A DNA stretch of 64,000 bases from contig CAYJFS010000001.1 in NCBI GenBank assembly GCA_964369665.1, positions 186,001-250,000 of the forward strand, read 5' to 3'. This stretch comes from Bilophila sp964369665. GTDB taxonomy: Bacteria; Desulfobacterota; Desulfovibrionia; Desulfovibrionales; Desulfovibrionaceae. Positions within the stretch are counted from its first letter, which is position 1; each line of letters begins with the position of its first letter. Shown here piece by piece: positions 8,250 through 17,862 of this stretch. Under the pieces are notes generated by a model, which did not search any database, was not told where the DNA came from, and saw only the letters and a program-made list of their open reading frames with translations. Position numbers and translations under genes: made by a program.

Positions 8250-8918
8250 ATGATTCTTTCACCATCACTCCTATCTGCCTCCATTGGTAATCTTGAAGCT
8301 GAACTACATGCTTTAGAAACTGCAGGTCTTCAGTGGGTACATTGGGATGTTATGGATGGACACTTTGTACCTAATATTACTTTTGGACAACATGTCATTT
8401 GCCAACTGCGCTCTAAAACATCATTATTTTTTGATGTACATCTCATGATCACAGAACCTGAACGTTACCTTAAAGATTTTCATGAAGCTGGTGCAGATAT
8501 GTTAGTCATTCATGCAGAAGCATCTATCCATTTACAAAGTACAGTTAGTACAATTCGCAAACTTGGAATGAAAGCAGGTATTGCACTAAACCCTGCTACA
8601 CCTTTATCAGTATTAGAATATATTCTTCATGATGTAGATATGGTACTACTTATGAGTGTAAACCCTGGATTTAGTGGTCAAACTTTTATTGAATCTACTT
8701 ATGAAAAAATACATAAACTTAGAACAATGATTAACCACAGACAGTCTTCTACACTCATACAGATTGATGGTGGTGTAACTCTGGTAAATGCAAAAAAACT
8801 TTTACAAGCTGGTGCTGATGTTTTAGTTTCTGGATCTGCATTTTTTAAAGAAGCTTCATATAGTAGTACTTTATCTGCTTTCATGTCTCTTAACCAATTG
8901 AAATCCACATCATCTTGA
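8250..8918 (+). CDS. rpe: Ribulose-phosphate 3-epimerase
   Basis: This TIM-barrel enzyme interconverts D-ribulose 5-phosphate and D-xylulose 5-phosphate in the non-oxidative pentose phosphate pathway. It has 222 residues, a normal length. Visible signatures are SPSLLSASIGNLEAEL at the start, HWDVMDGHFVPNITFG (catalytic Asp and metal His), DVHLMI, VLLMSVNPGFSGQTFI, and the phosphate-binding IDGGVTLVNA and VSGSAFF. It is directly followed by transketolase (19-base gap), so the two pentose phosphate enzymes are probably co-transcribed. Confidence 0.96.
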   Translation: MILSPSLLSASIGNLEAELHALETAGLQWVHWDVMDGHFVPNITFGQHVICQLRSKTSLFFDVHLMITEPERYLKDFHEAGADMLVIHAEASIHLQSTVSTIRKLGMKAGIALNPATPLSVLEYILHDVDMVLLMSVNPGFSGQTFIESTYEKIHKLRTMINHRQSSTLIQIDGGVTLVNAKKLLQAGADVLVSGSAFFKEASYSSTLSAFMSLNQLKSTSS

Positions 8919-8937
8919 ATTTTATGGAGAATTATTT

Positions 8938-10926
8938 GTGCCATCCCGTAAAAAACGAGCAAATGCTCTACGTGTACTAGCTATTGATGCAATAGAACAT
9001 GCAAAGTCTGGACATCCAGGAGCCCCAATGGGTATGGCTGACATGGCTGAAGCACTCTGGCTTGGTGCTTTAAAACATAACCCTAATAACCCACACTGGG
9101 TTAACAGAGACAGATTTATCCTCTCTAATGGCCATGCTTCTATGTTATTATATGGATTACTTCATCTTAGTGGATATAACATTACAATAGATGATATAAA
9201 AATTTTTCGCCAACTTAATTCAAAAACACCAGGACATCCTGAGTTTGGACAAACTCCAGGTGTAGAAGTAACAACAGGACCATTAGGGCAGGGCTTTGCT
9301 ACTGCTGTTGGTATGGCACTAGCAGAAAGATTGTTATCAGCCACATTTAATCGTGAGCATTTCCCTATCATAGATCATTATACATATGTATTTGTAGGAG
9401 ATGGTTGCTTAATGGAAGGTATATCACACGAAGCCTGTTCATTAGCTGGAGCTCTAAAGTTAGGAAAACTTATTGTCTTTTATGATGATAATGGCATTTC
9501 TATTGATGGAAAAGTAGATAACTGGTTTATGGATAACACCGTTGGACGATTTGAAGCATGTGGATGGCATGTTATCTCCCATATAGATGGACATGATGGA
9601 GATAGTATAAATAAAGCTATTCTTACAGCACAAAATATTTCTGATAAACCTACACTTATATGTTGTAAGACTATTATAGGCTATGGATCACCAAATAAAT
9701 CAAACAGTGCCTCCTGTCATGGATCACCACTTGGTCCAACAGAGAGTGCTCTAACTCGTTCAGCTTTAGGTTTTACTACAAATATATTTGAAATACCAAA
9801 AGATATACAAACCGACTGGGACTGTAAAGAAAAGGGTGCCCATTTAGAAAAAGAATGGAATGAACTTTTTACAGTATATGCTCATACATATCCAGACCTA
9901 GCAACTGAATTTAAACGAAGGATACATAACTCATTACCAGACTGCTTAAATACTATATGTACACAATACATTCAAAAAATAAATACTGAACAACCTCAAT
10001 TAGCAACTCGTGTAGCATCAAAAGAAACCATTAATGTTCTAAGCACATATTTACCTGAACTTTTTGGTGGCTCAGCAGATCTCTCTGAATCAGTTGGTAC
10101 ATTATATGAACATGCAATACCTATTCATAGCAAAAATTGGAAAGGAAATTATCTTTCATATGGTGTTCGTGAATTTCTTATGGGTGCTATGATGAATGGA
10201 TTATCTTTACATGGAGGCTTTATTCCATATGGAGGCACTTTTTTAGTTTTTTCAGACTATGCACGAAATGCTATTCGTCTTTCAGCACTTATGAAACAAC
10301 ATGTTATTTGGGTATTATCCCATGACTCTATAGCACTTGGTGAGGATGGCCCTACGCATCAACCAGTTGAACATATAGAGAGCTTGCGCCTCATTCCTAA
10401 TCTCATGGTATGGAGACCTTGTGATGCTGTTGAAACAGCCACTGCATGGAAATCTGCTATTACAACAAATATGCCATCTTGTATTATATTAACAAGGCAA
10501 CCTGTTCCATGCCAACCTCGAACACCTACACAAATAGATCAAATTGAACAGGGTGGTTATATTATTTATGATAGTGAAAGTGAACCAGACATTATCCTTA
10601 TAGCTACAGGTTCTGAGGTTGATCTTGCTATCCGTTCTGCTAAAAAGCTACATAACTATAATATACGTGTTGTCTCTTTACCATGCACATTGCTATTCGA
10701 TAAACAACCTGATACCTATAAAGAAAATATTTTACCTAACAATATAACAAAACGTATTGCTATTGAAGCAGGTTCTACCAATGGATGGTGGAAATATGTT
10801 GGTCTTGATGGCATTGTTATAGGTATGAATAATTTTGGAGAATCAGCACCAGGCGACGTTCTTCTACAACATTTTGGCTTCACAGAAGACCATCTTATAA
10901 AAACTATAAAAGATCTTTTAGATTAA
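8938..10926 (+). CDS. tkt: Transketolase
   Basis: This thiamine diphosphate enzyme moves two-carbon units between sugar phosphates. It has 662 residues, as usual. It starts at a GTG preceded by GGAGA. The pyrophosphate part has SGHPGAPMGMADM, the GDG motif (VGDGCLMEGISHEA) with its partner Asn in YDDNGISIDGKV, and SCHGSPLG. The pyrimidine part has FGGSADLSES, YGVREFLMGAMMNG, the cofactor Glu region and HDSIALGEDGPTHQPVEH, and a C-terminal domain (LIATGSEVDLAI). With rpe it supplies ribose 5-phosphate and erythrose 4-phosphate without needing the oxidative branch. Confidence 0.96.
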   Translation: MPSRKKRANALRVLAIDAIEHAKSGHPGAPMGMADMAEALWLGALKHNPNNPHWVNRDRFILSNGHASMLLYGLLHLSGYNITIDDIKIFRQLNSKTPGHPEFGQTPGVEVTTGPLGQGFATAVGMALAERLLSATFNREHFPIIDHYTYVFVGDGCLMEGISHEACSLAGALKLGKLIVFYDDNGISIDGKVDNWFMDNTVGRFEACGWHVISHIDGHDGDSINKAILTAQNISDKPTLICCKTIIGYGSPNKSNSASCHGSPLGPTESALTRSALGFTTNIFEIPKDIQTDWDCKEKGAHLEKEWNELFTVYAHTYPDLATEFKRRIHNSLPDCLNTICTQYIQKINTEQPQLATRVASKETINVLSTYLPELFGGSADLSESVGTLYEHAIPIHSKNWKGNYLSYGVREFLMGAMMNGLSLHGGFIPYGGTFLVFSDYARNAIRLSALMKQHVIWVLSHDSIALGEDGPTHQPVEHIESLRLIPNLMVWRPCDAVETATAWKSAITTNMPSCIILTRQPVPCQPRTPTQIDQIEQGGYIIYDSESEPDIILIATGSEVDLAIRSAKKLHNYNIRVVSLPCTLLFDKQPDTYKENILPNNITKRIAIEAGSTNGWWKYVGLDGIVIGMNNFGESAPGDVLLQHFGFTEDHLIKTIKDLLD

Positions 10927-10951
10927 CTTAAGACTCTACAATAAAAACTTC

Positions 10952-12253
10952 ATGCATATCAATATAGTAACCCTATTTCCAGAATGGTTTACTTCTCCTT
11001 TAAACACATCATTACTAGGAAAATCAATACATTCTAATCTGATCCATATAGATTTAGTAAACCCACGTAGTTTTACTTTAGACCAACACAAAACCACTGA
11101 TGACCGTCCATATGGAGGTGGTCCAGGTATGGTTATGATGTTAGAGCCAATAGTAAATGTGTTATATACTATTGTGCAACAATCTCAAGGTCTAGGACGC
11201 ATACTCCTTCTTTCTGCTTCAGGAAAACCTTTCAATCAAAGATATGCTCATGAACTTGCTCAAGAAAAAACCCTAACACTTATCTGTGGACGATATGAAG
11301 GTATTGATGCCAGGCTAGAAGAACTTTTTACTATTGAACCAGTTTGCGTTGGTGATGTTGTAGTTAATGGTGGTGAAGCAGCTGCAATGATGCTTGTTGA
11401 GTCAACTACACGCCTTTTACCTGGCTTTATGGGCAAAAAAACTTCTTTAGATGAAGAAAGCTTTTCTAATGGACTTTTAGAATATCCTCACTATACCCGA
11501 CCAGATATTTTTAAAGATAAACCAGTTCCACCAGTATTATTTAGCGGTAACCATAAAAAAATAGCTTCCTGGAGACATGAACAATCTTTAAAAAAAACAT
11601 TTCTTACTCGTCCTGAATTACTCAACGATGCCTATCTATCTAAAAACGATATGAGTTTTCTCCATACAAATATTCATGAACTTAAACAACAAAAACTCGG
11701 AAAAAACCTTCATTGTGCACTTATACATTACCCTGTTCTACTTAAAGATAAAACTATTGGAGCAACATCTTTGACAAACCTAGATGTCCATGATATTGCT
11801 CGAATAGCTAAAACGTATAGTTTAGGAAGCTTCACGCTTGTAACACCTATTCAAGATCAACAACGTATTATAAATACAATCGTTCATCATTGGACAGATG
11901 GCTCTGGAGGCCAATCTAATCCTGATAGGGCAGAAGCATTTAAACTTGTATACACAGTATCAACACTCCAAGAGTTAGTTGAAACTATTAAAACAGATAC
12001 AGGAAAAATTCCAAAACTTATTGGTACAACAGCCTGTAAGTATGGTGTATATACACCTAATGAAGTAAAAATGTTACTATTTAAAGAGCCAACTATTCTT
12101 TTATTTGGAACAGGTCATGGCTTAGCTCCAGAAATACTGAAAAAATGTGATAATGTTTTACGACCACTACGATGGTTAGAAAACTATAACCATCTTTCAG
12201 TTCGAAGTGCTGTTGCTATAACTATTGATAGAATTTTAGGTGATATAAACTAA
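10952..12253 (+). CDS. trmD: tRNA (guanine37-N1)-methyltransferase fused to a second SPOUT methyltransferase domain
   Basis: TrmD methylates G37 next to the anticodon and prevents frameshifting. Residues 1 to about 240 are a complete TrmD: DDRPYGGGPGMVMM, LLLSASGKPF, the knot residues ICGRYEGIDARL and VGDVVVNGGEAAAMML, and HYTRPDIF. E. coli TrmD stops near 255 residues. Here another 180 residues follow (about 252-433), starting HCALIHYPVLLKDKTIGATS, with SGGQSNPDRAEAF, LIGTTA, LLFGTGHGLAPEIL and a final NHLSVRSAVAITIDRILG. That last part has the G-x-G-x-G plus SVRSA pattern of a knotted SPOUT fold, like the stand-alone RNA methyltransferase domain found fused to TrmD in Desulfovibrio. The substrate of the second domain is unknown. 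rplS follows, the usual neighbour. Confidence 0.93.
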   Translation: MHINIVTLFPEWFTSPLNTSLLGKSIHSNLIHIDLVNPRSFTLDQHKTTDDRPYGGGPGMVMMLEPIVNVLYTIVQQSQGLGRILLLSASGKPFNQRYAHELAQEKTLTLICGRYEGIDARLEELFTIEPVCVGDVVVNGGEAAAMMLVESTTRLLPGFMGKKTSLDEESFSNGLLEYPHYTRPDIFKDKPVPPVLFSGNHKKIASWRHEQSLKKTFLTRPELLNDAYLSKNDMSFLHTNIHELKQQKLGKNLHCALIHYPVLLKDKTIGATSLTNLDVHDIARIAKTYSLGSFTLVTPIQDQQRIINTIVHHWTDGSGGQSNPDRAEAFKLVYTVSTLQELVETIKTDTGKIPKLIGTTACKYGVYTPNEVKMLLFKEPTILLFGTGHGLAPEILKKCDNVLRPLRWLENYNHLSVRSAVAITIDRILGDIN

Positions 12254-12280
12254 ATATATATTCATTCTAAGGGGAACTAC

Positions 12281-12628
12281 ATGAATATTTTTAATATAAT
12301 TGAGCATGAGCAAATGCGCTTAGACCTTCCTGATTTTAAATCAGGAGATACAATAAAAGTCCATTTTCGTATAGTTGAAGGTGAAAAAGAACGTATTCAG
12401 ATTTTTCAAGGAAATGTAATTCGTATACATCGTGGAACAACAAATGCTACAATTACTGTGCGTAAAATCTCAGATGGTGTTGGTGTTGAAAGAATTATCC
12501 CCTTACACTCTCCACTTATTGAGCGTATCGAAGTTGTAAGTGAAGGTAAGGTTCGAAGAAGCCGTTTATACTACCTTCGTAAACTCAAAGGTAAAGCAGC
12601 TAGAATTAAACCTAAAAAAAATTATTAA
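12281..12628 (+). CDS. rplS: 50S ribosomal protein L19
   Basis: This large-subunit protein sits at the 30S-50S interface. It has 115 residues, a normal length, with the SH3-like core (FKSGDTIKVHFRIVEGEKER, IQIFQGNVIRIHRG), GVGVERIIPLHSPLIERIEV and the basic C-terminal KVRRSRLYYLRKLKGKAARI. An AAGGGGAA ribosome site precedes the ATG. The trmD-rplS order is the standard bacterial one. Confidence 0.97.
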   Translation: MNIFNIIEHEQMRLDLPDFKSGDTIKVHFRIVEGEKERIQIFQGNVIRIHRGTTNATITVRKISDGVGVERIIPLHSPLIERIEVVSEGKVRRSRLYYLRKLKGKAARIKPKKNY

Positions 12629-12712
12629 TTTTTTATCTGTATTATTCATAAAAGCCAAATAGTTCAATGAATCTTTTATAAACTTACTATTATAGTTCTT
12701 TTTTATATTTTA

Positions 12713-13417
12713 ATGAACACTAAAAAAAAGCTTTCTTATCAAAATCTAAACCTTTTCCAGCAAAACAAAACTGAATATTTAAAATCTCTAGAAATAACAC
12801 CTAACTATATCGCAGGCATTGATGAAGCAGGGCGGGGCTGCCTTGCTGGACCTGTTGTAGCAGCAGCAGTTATTTTACCCAAAAAATATATACTTACTGG
12901 ATTAGCAGACTCTAAAATACTTTCAACTACACGACGCAATGGTCTTGCTGCAGAAATTGGTAGTGTTGCTCTTGGTTGGGGTCTAGGTGTCATTTGGCCA
13001 AAAGAAATTGATACAATAAATATATTACAAGCAACACTTAAGGCAATGGTACATGCTGTAAGTGTTTTAAAAGAACGTCCTAGAATATTACTTATTGATG
13101 GCAATCAGAAAATTCCAAATCATATGTTCCATATGTTTAAGTGGGATAAACCACCACACCAACAAACTATTGTTGCTGGCGATGCAAAAATCCCTGTTAT
13201 TTCAGCCGCATCTATCATTGCTAAAACATTCCGAGATATGCTTATGGGTAAACTTGATAAAAGATATCCTAAGTATGGTTTTGCAAAACATAAAGGCTAT
13301 GGCTCAAAAGAACACCGTGAAAAACTACAAAAATTAGGACCTTCTCCTATTCACCGTTTAACATTTCGTGGTGTACTCCCACAAAAACCACACATAAAAA
13401 CAGGCTCTCTTATATGA
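12713..13417 (+). CDS. rnhB: Ribonuclease HII
   Basis: RNase HII cuts RNA in RNA-DNA hybrids and removes single ribonucleotides from DNA. It has 234 residues. The catalytic DEDD set is visible: the first acidic pair in IAGIDEAGRGCLAGPVVAAA, Asp in LLIDGNQ, and Asp in VAGDAKIPVISAASIIAK. The conserved KHKGYGSKEH near the end is typical. A basic 30-residue tail precedes the catalytic core. No clear ribosome site is seen at the ATG chosen. Its stop overlaps the start of yraN (ATGA), a sign of coupling; the rplS-rnhB-yraN order is common. Confidence 0.95.
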   Translation: MNTKKKLSYQNLNLFQQNKTEYLKSLEITPNYIAGIDEAGRGCLAGPVVAAAVILPKKYILTGLADSKILSTTRRNGLAAEIGSVALGWGLGVIWPKEIDTINILQATLKAMVHAVSVLKERPRILLIDGNQKIPNHMFHMFKWDKPPHQQTIVAGDAKIPVISAASIIAKTFRDMLMGKLDKRYPKYGFAKHKGYGSKEHREKLQKLGPSPIHRLTFRGVLPQKPHIKTGSLI

Positions 13418-13815
13418 AAGATAGCCATATAATAGGAAAAAAAGGTGAGCAAGCTGCTACACAATTTCTTCAAAAAAAAGGCATGCATATTATCAATAGA
13501 AATTGGAGAGCACGTCATCTTGAAATAGATATTATATGTAAAGACAAAAATACCTTAGTTTTTGTAGAAGTAAAAACTCGTAATAAAACAGGATGTACAA
13601 AACCATATGAAACATTAACGCTAAAAAAACGCTATCATATTATAAAAGCAGCTCAAAACTATCTCAGCCATAATAGATTGTGGCATCTACCTTGTCGATT
13701 TGATGTAATTTGTATTTTAACTAAAGGTCATTGTTTAGAATTGGAATATTACCCACATGTCTTTAAAATATCAGAAATTATGGATTATAGCTATACCTCT
13801 TGGCAACCCTGGTGA
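13414..13815 (+). CDS. YraN family (UPF0102) endonuclease-fold protein
   Basis: This is a 133-residue member of the UPF0102 family. The restriction-endonuclease-like core is visible: GEQAATQFLQKKGMHIINRN, then LEIDIICKDKNTLVFVEVKT, with the D...EVK catalytic pattern, and YLSHN plus CRFDVICI further on. The family is distantly related to Holliday-junction resolvases; its exact role is not settled. Its start overlaps the rnhB stop by four bases, and its end overlaps rsmI by 59 bases. Confidence 0.88.
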   Translation: MKDSHIIGKKGEQAATQFLQKKGMHIINRNWRARHLEIDIICKDKNTLVFVEVKTRNKTGCTKPYETLTLKKRYHIIKAAQNYLSHNRLWHLPCRFDVICILTKGHCLELEYYPHVFKISEIMDYSYTSWQPW

Positions 13816-14587
13816 CTTATCTCCACGAGCAAAAACTATTCTAGAACAAGTAGATATTGTTCTTGCTGAAGATACTCGACGTGCTGGTCTTATATGCCAA
13901 CAATGTGGCATCAAAGCTAAACAATTTATAAGTCTTTACGACCAAAATGAAGAAACAAAAATATATTCTATACTATCGTTATTAAAAGAAGGAAAAATAT
14001 GTGCTCTTATTTCTGATGCAGGTATGCCTACTATAAGTGACCCTGGTTACTTACTCATACGTGCCTGTAAAAATGCATCTATTCCCATATCTGTTATTCC
14101 TGGACCATCTGCCCCCATTACTGCAATTGCTGGAAGTGCCATTGCACCTCAACCATTTGTCTTTTTTGGTTTTCTTCCACGAGGAGAGCAAGAACAAAAA
14201 AAACTTTTTACTCCATTTATCTCACTTCCCTATACAATAGTTTTTTTTGAACGTAAGGATCGCCTTGTAAAGACACTCAGTGTAGCTTATGCTATACTTG
14301 GATCACGAGAAGTATGTATAGCGCGAGAAATGACAAAAACACATGAAGAATATATTTCTTTACGTTTAGAAAATACTCATTCAATAAAAACAATGCTTGG
14401 AGAAATAACTATTGTTATTGGACCTCCAGAACTACAAACAAAAACAGAAAAATCTGTTGTATTAATGCATATTGATAAAGAAATAAAAACAGGTGGAACC
14501 CAAAAGGATATAGCTAAACGTGTCCAAAAACATGTATTAGGTTGGACAACAAAAAAGCTTTATACTCTGATTACAGAAAGGAGATAA
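13757..14587 (+). CDS. rsmI: 16S rRNA 2'-O-ribose C1402 methyltransferase
   Basis: RsmI methylates the ribose of C1402 in the decoding centre of 16S rRNA. It has 276 residues. Family motifs: WIIAIPLGNPGDLSPRA at the start, LAEDTRRAGLI, CALISDAGMPTISDPGYLL, VIPGPSAPITAIAGS and FFGFLPR. The start at 13757 lies inside yraN, and no alternative in-frame start precedes the conserved first strand, so the 59-base overlap is real rather than an artefact. rsmI-yraN adjacency is frequent. smpB begins 7 bases after its stop. Confidence 0.94.
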   Translation: MSLKYQKLWIIAIPLGNPGDLSPRAKTILEQVDIVLAEDTRRAGLICQQCGIKAKQFISLYDQNEETKIYSILSLLKEGKICALISDAGMPTISDPGYLLIRACKNASIPISVIPGPSAPITAIAGSAIAPQPFVFFGFLPRGEQEQKKLFTPFISLPYTIVFFERKDRLVKTLSVAYAILGSREVCIAREMTKTHEEYISLRLENTHSIKTMLGEITIVIGPPELQTKTEKSVVLMHIDKEIKTGGTQKDIAKRVQKHVLGWTTKKLYTLITERR

Positions 14588-14594
14588 TTATACA

Positions 14595-15065
14595 ATGTGT
14601 GCTAAAAAAAAGAATAGTCACCTTGTATTTGAAAATAGAAAAGCTCGACATTATTACAGTCTCCTTGAATTTATTGAATCAGGGATTATCCTTACAGGAC
14701 CTGAAGTAAAAAGTTTACGCCTAGGGCATGCAAGTTTTCATGATAGTTATGTTGATTTTAAACAAAAAGAAGGATTCCTAGTAGGCTTACATATATCACC
14801 CTACAATAATGCAGGTTATGTAGTACAAAATCCAGATAGACATCGAAAGCTGCTTCTTCACCGAAGAGAACTCAATATCCTTATATCAAAAGTAGAACAA
14901 AAAGGTCTTACAGTTATACCTTTAAAGTTATACTTTAAAAATGGAAAAGTTAAAGTTGAACTTGCAGTTGCTAAAGGACGTAAGCTCTATGATCACCGCA
15001 ATGAACTGAAAAAAAGAGCAGAATCTATGGATTTAAGACGTGAGCTAGCTGCACGCCAACTATAA
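14595..15065 (+). CDS. smpB: SsrA-binding protein (trans-translation)
   Basis: SmpB carries tmRNA to stalled ribosomes. It has 156 residues. Conserved parts: NRKARHYYSLLEFIESGIIL, TGPEVKSLRLGHASFHDSYV, HISPYNNAGY, RKLLLHRRE, IPLKLYFKNGKVKVELAVAK, GRKLYD and a basic C-terminal helix (ELKKRAESMDLRRELAARQL). AAAGGAG lies upstream of the ATG. No tmRNA gene was recognised in the window, so its partner must be elsewhere. Confidence 0.96.
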   Translation: MCAKKKNSHLVFENRKARHYYSLLEFIESGIILTGPEVKSLRLGHASFHDSYVDFKQKEGFLVGLHISPYNNAGYVVQNPDRHRKLLLHRRELNILISKVEQKGLTVIPLKLYFKNGKVKVELAVAKGRKLYDHRNELKKRAESMDLRRELAARQL

Positions 15066-15081
15066 AAATTATGGAGTTTTT

Positions 15082-16764
15082 ATGAGTAATGAACCAGAAA
15101 AAATTATATACTCTATGATTCATGTTTCAAAAAATCATGGTCAAAAAGAAATATTAAAAGATATCTCTCTTTCTTATTTTTATGGAGCCAAAATTGGCGT
15201 ACTTGGATTAAATGGATCAGGTAAATCATCGCTTCTAAAAATCTTAGCTGGTGTAGATCAAGCATTTGAAGGTCAAACAGTACTTTCACCAGGATATACT
15301 ATAGGTTATCTTGAACAAGAACCACTTATTGATGAACAGCGAACTGTCCGTGAAGTTGTTGAAGAAGGTGTACAAGAACTTGTGGATCTTATAAAAGAAT
15401 TTGAATCTATTAATGCCCAATTTGCTGAACCCATGGAACAAGAAGCTATGGATGCTCTTATTGAACGTCAAGGTCAAGTACAAGAGCTTATGGATGCTAA
15501 AGGTGTTTGGGATCTTGACTCAAAACTAGAAATGGCTATGGATGCTCTACGTTGCCCCATAGGTGATACTCCTGTTTCTATTCTCTCTGGTGGTGAACGT
15601 CGTCGTGTTGCTTTATGCAGACTGCTCCTTCAACAACCAGATATCCTTTTACTTGATGAGCCTACAAATCACCTTGATGCAGAATCTGTTGCTTGGCTTG
15701 AAAGATTTTTACAAAACTTTCCAGGGACTGTTATTGCAGTCACACATGATCGCTACTTTCTGGATAATGTTGCTGGTTGGATTCTTGAACTTGATCGTGG
15801 AAAAGGTATTCCATGGAAGGGGAATTATTCTTCATGGCTTGAACAAAAAGAAAAACGATTAGCCCAAGAAACAAAAACAGAAAAAGAACGTCAAAAAACA
15901 TTAGAACGTGAGCTTGAATGGATCAAGATGTCTCCTAAAGGAAGACAAGCAAAAGGTAAAGCTCGTATTAATGCATATGAAGCTATGGTAAATCATGAAA
16001 GTGAAAAACGTGCTCCAGATTTAGAAATTTATATTCCACCAGGACCTCGTTTAGGTAAGACAGTTATTGAAGCAAAAAATATCAGTAAAAGTCTTGGTGA
16101 TAAACTTCTTATAGATAAAGCAAGTTTTATTATTCCTGCTGGAGCTATTGTTGGAATTGTAGGACCAAATGGTGCTGGAAAGACAACACTTTTTAAAATG
16201 ATTACAGATATTGAACAACCTGATAATGGTGAACTTAAAATAGGTGATACCGTAGCACTAAGTTACATTGACCAAAATCGTGAATCACTGACTCCAGGAA
16301 AAACAGTCTATGAAGTCATTAGTGATGGTTATGATACTATTAAGCTTGGTAATCGTGAAATAAACTCACGTGCTTATTGTTCTAGGTTCAACATACTGGG
16401 TGCCGAACAACAAAAAAAAGTTGATATTCTTTCAGGTGGTGAAAGAAACCGTGTACATTTAGCAAAAATGCTAAAATCTGGTGCAAACGTTATTTTACTT
16501 GATGAGCCAACAAATGACTTAGACGTAAACACAATGCGTGCTCTTGAGGATGGACTAGATAATTTCGCAGGCTGTGTGTTAGTCATCAGCCATGATCGTT
16601 GGTTTCTTAATCGTATTTCCACACATATATTAGCATTTGAAGGTGACTCTACTGTTGTATATTTTGATGGAAACTATAATGAGTATGAAGAAGATAGAAA
16701 AAAACGTCTTGGAAAAATTGCAGAACAACCATCTAGGATAAAATTCAGAAAACTTACACGATAA
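15082..16764 (+). CDS. ettA: ABC-F ATPase, energy-dependent translational throttle EttA
   Basis: This soluble ABC-F protein acts on the ribosomal E site and gates the first elongation step according to ADP/ATP. It has 560 residues (E. coli EttA 555) and two nucleotide-binding domains: Walker A LGLNGSGKSSLL with signature LSGGERRRVALCR and DEPTNHLD, then Walker A VGPNGAGKTTLF with signature LSGGERNRVHLAK and DEPTNDLD. No membrane segment is present. The segment NREINSRAYCSRFNILGA and the linker with WIKMSPKGRQAKGKARI are EttA-like, which favours EttA over Uup or other ABC-F types. A GGAG ribosome site precedes the ATG. It ends the plus-strand block and converges on fabD. Confidence 0.92.
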   Translation: MSNEPEKIIYSMIHVSKNHGQKEILKDISLSYFYGAKIGVLGLNGSGKSSLLKILAGVDQAFEGQTVLSPGYTIGYLEQEPLIDEQRTVREVVEEGVQELVDLIKEFESINAQFAEPMEQEAMDALIERQGQVQELMDAKGVWDLDSKLEMAMDALRCPIGDTPVSILSGGERRRVALCRLLLQQPDILLLDEPTNHLDAESVAWLERFLQNFPGTVIAVTHDRYFLDNVAGWILELDRGKGIPWKGNYSSWLEQKEKRLAQETKTEKERQKTLERELEWIKMSPKGRQAKGKARINAYEAMVNHESEKRAPDLEIYIPPGPRLGKTVIEAKNISKSLGDKLLIDKASFIIPAGAIVGIVGPNGAGKTTLFKMITDIEQPDNGELKIGDTVALSYIDQNRESLTPGKTVYEVISDGYDTIKLGNREINSRAYCSRFNILGAEQQKKVDILSGGERNRVHLAKMLKSGANVILLDEPTNDLDVNTMRALEDGLDNFAGCVLVISHDRWFLNRISTHILAFEGDSTVVYFDGNYNEYEEDRKKRLGKIAEQPSRIKFRKLTR

Positions 16765-16892
16765 GCATTATTCTTCCTTAAAATGTAATTTCTTTTTTTA
16801 GCAAACTAGTGAGGCTATATATTTCATGAGTTTTATATGGATAAAAATTTTCCAATAATTACTTATACTCACAGATAGTCATCAAAAATGCA

Positions 16893-17822
16893 TTAAACAT
16901 CCATTTTTTCTTCTACTATATCCAAAAAAACAGTAGAAAACCCATCATGTATAGAAATGCTTTCTAAAATAGGTGCTATCATACGTGAAAGAATACCTTT
17001 AGAGCCAATTTCTAACCATTCTTGTATACCATTTTTCCATTGATGAATAACTGTTTCTAACCAGTATACTGGAGAAGTCATCTGTTTAATCATACAATTA
17101 TATATTTGATCTTTTGTAGTACATTCTAAAGCATTAGTATTGCTATAAAAAGGATATCTAGGTGTTAACCATGTTTTTTTTGCTAAGTATTTTGAAAATG
17201 TTTCTGCAACACCTTCCATGAAAGGGCTATGAAATGCACCACTAACAGGTAATGGAATAACACGACCCTTTTTTTCCTTAACAAACCTTCCTGCTTCTGA
17301 AAGAGCAGAGTGGTCACCACTAATAACAAACTGTGATGGTGTATTGTAATTTGCAATAACAATAAGGTTTCCAAAGTTATACTGTACTTCTTTTACAATA
17401 GATTCAACATCTTTTTGATTCAGACGAAGTATAGCAGCCATACTACCTTGCTGATCTGCTTCATCCATTAAAACACCACGAATACTTGTGAGCTCAATGG
17501 CATCTTCTGGCGATAATACCTTAGCTGCTACCAAAGCACTAAATTCACCTAAACTATGTCCAGCAACACATTGTGGTGTTACCTTTTTAGAAAAATATTG
17601 CCAAAGTGTTATATTTGCCACAGTTAATGCTGGCTGCAGGTATTTAGTATTTGACATCATCTCAGTATCTTTACTTTCCCAATAAACTGCTCGTAATGGT
17701 AGCCCACTTATACTTTCTGCCTTTTCCCATAACATCATAAATTCTTTAGAACTTTCTGCTACTTTACGACCCATATTGTGTTCTTGAGAACCTTGACCTG
17801 GAAATATTAATGCTGTGCTCAT
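16893..17822 (-). CDS. fabD: Malonyl-CoA:ACP transacylase
   Basis: FabD loads malonyl groups onto acyl carrier protein to start fatty acid elongation. With the ATG at 17822 (MSTALIFPGQGSQ) the protein has 309 residues, exactly the E. coli length, and AAGG lies upstream. The open frame extends to 17870 but would overlap the glpX stop. Visible catalytic parts: the GQGSQ oxyanion loop, the nucleophile serine in VAGHSLGEFSALVAA, and the histidine in VSGAFHSPFMEGV. It is separate from other fab genes here and probably shares a transcript with glpX upstream (40-base gap). Confidence 0.95.
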   Translation of the reverse strand: MSTALIFPGQGSQEHNMGRKVAESSKEFMMLWEKAESISGLPLRAVYWESKDTEMMSNTKYLQPALTVANITLWQYFSKKVTPQCVAGHSLGEFSALVAAKVLSPEDAIELTSIRGVLMDEADQQGSMAAILRLNQKDVESIVKEVQYNFGNLIVIANYNTPSQFVISGDHSALSEAGRFVKEKKGRVIPLPVSGAFHSPFMEGVAETFSKYLAKKTWLTPRYPFYSNTNALECTTKDQIYNCMIKQMTSPVYWLETVIHQWKNGIQEWLEIGSKGILSRMIAPILESISIHDGFSTVFLDIVEEKMDV

Positions 17823-17862
17823 AGATGCCTTTTTATTATTAAATAGTGTTTTTACAGACCAC

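Noticed and set aside
13757..13815. Possible frameshift between yraN and rsmI
   Set aside because: Both proteins have full, conserved ends in their own frames, so this is a true overlap.
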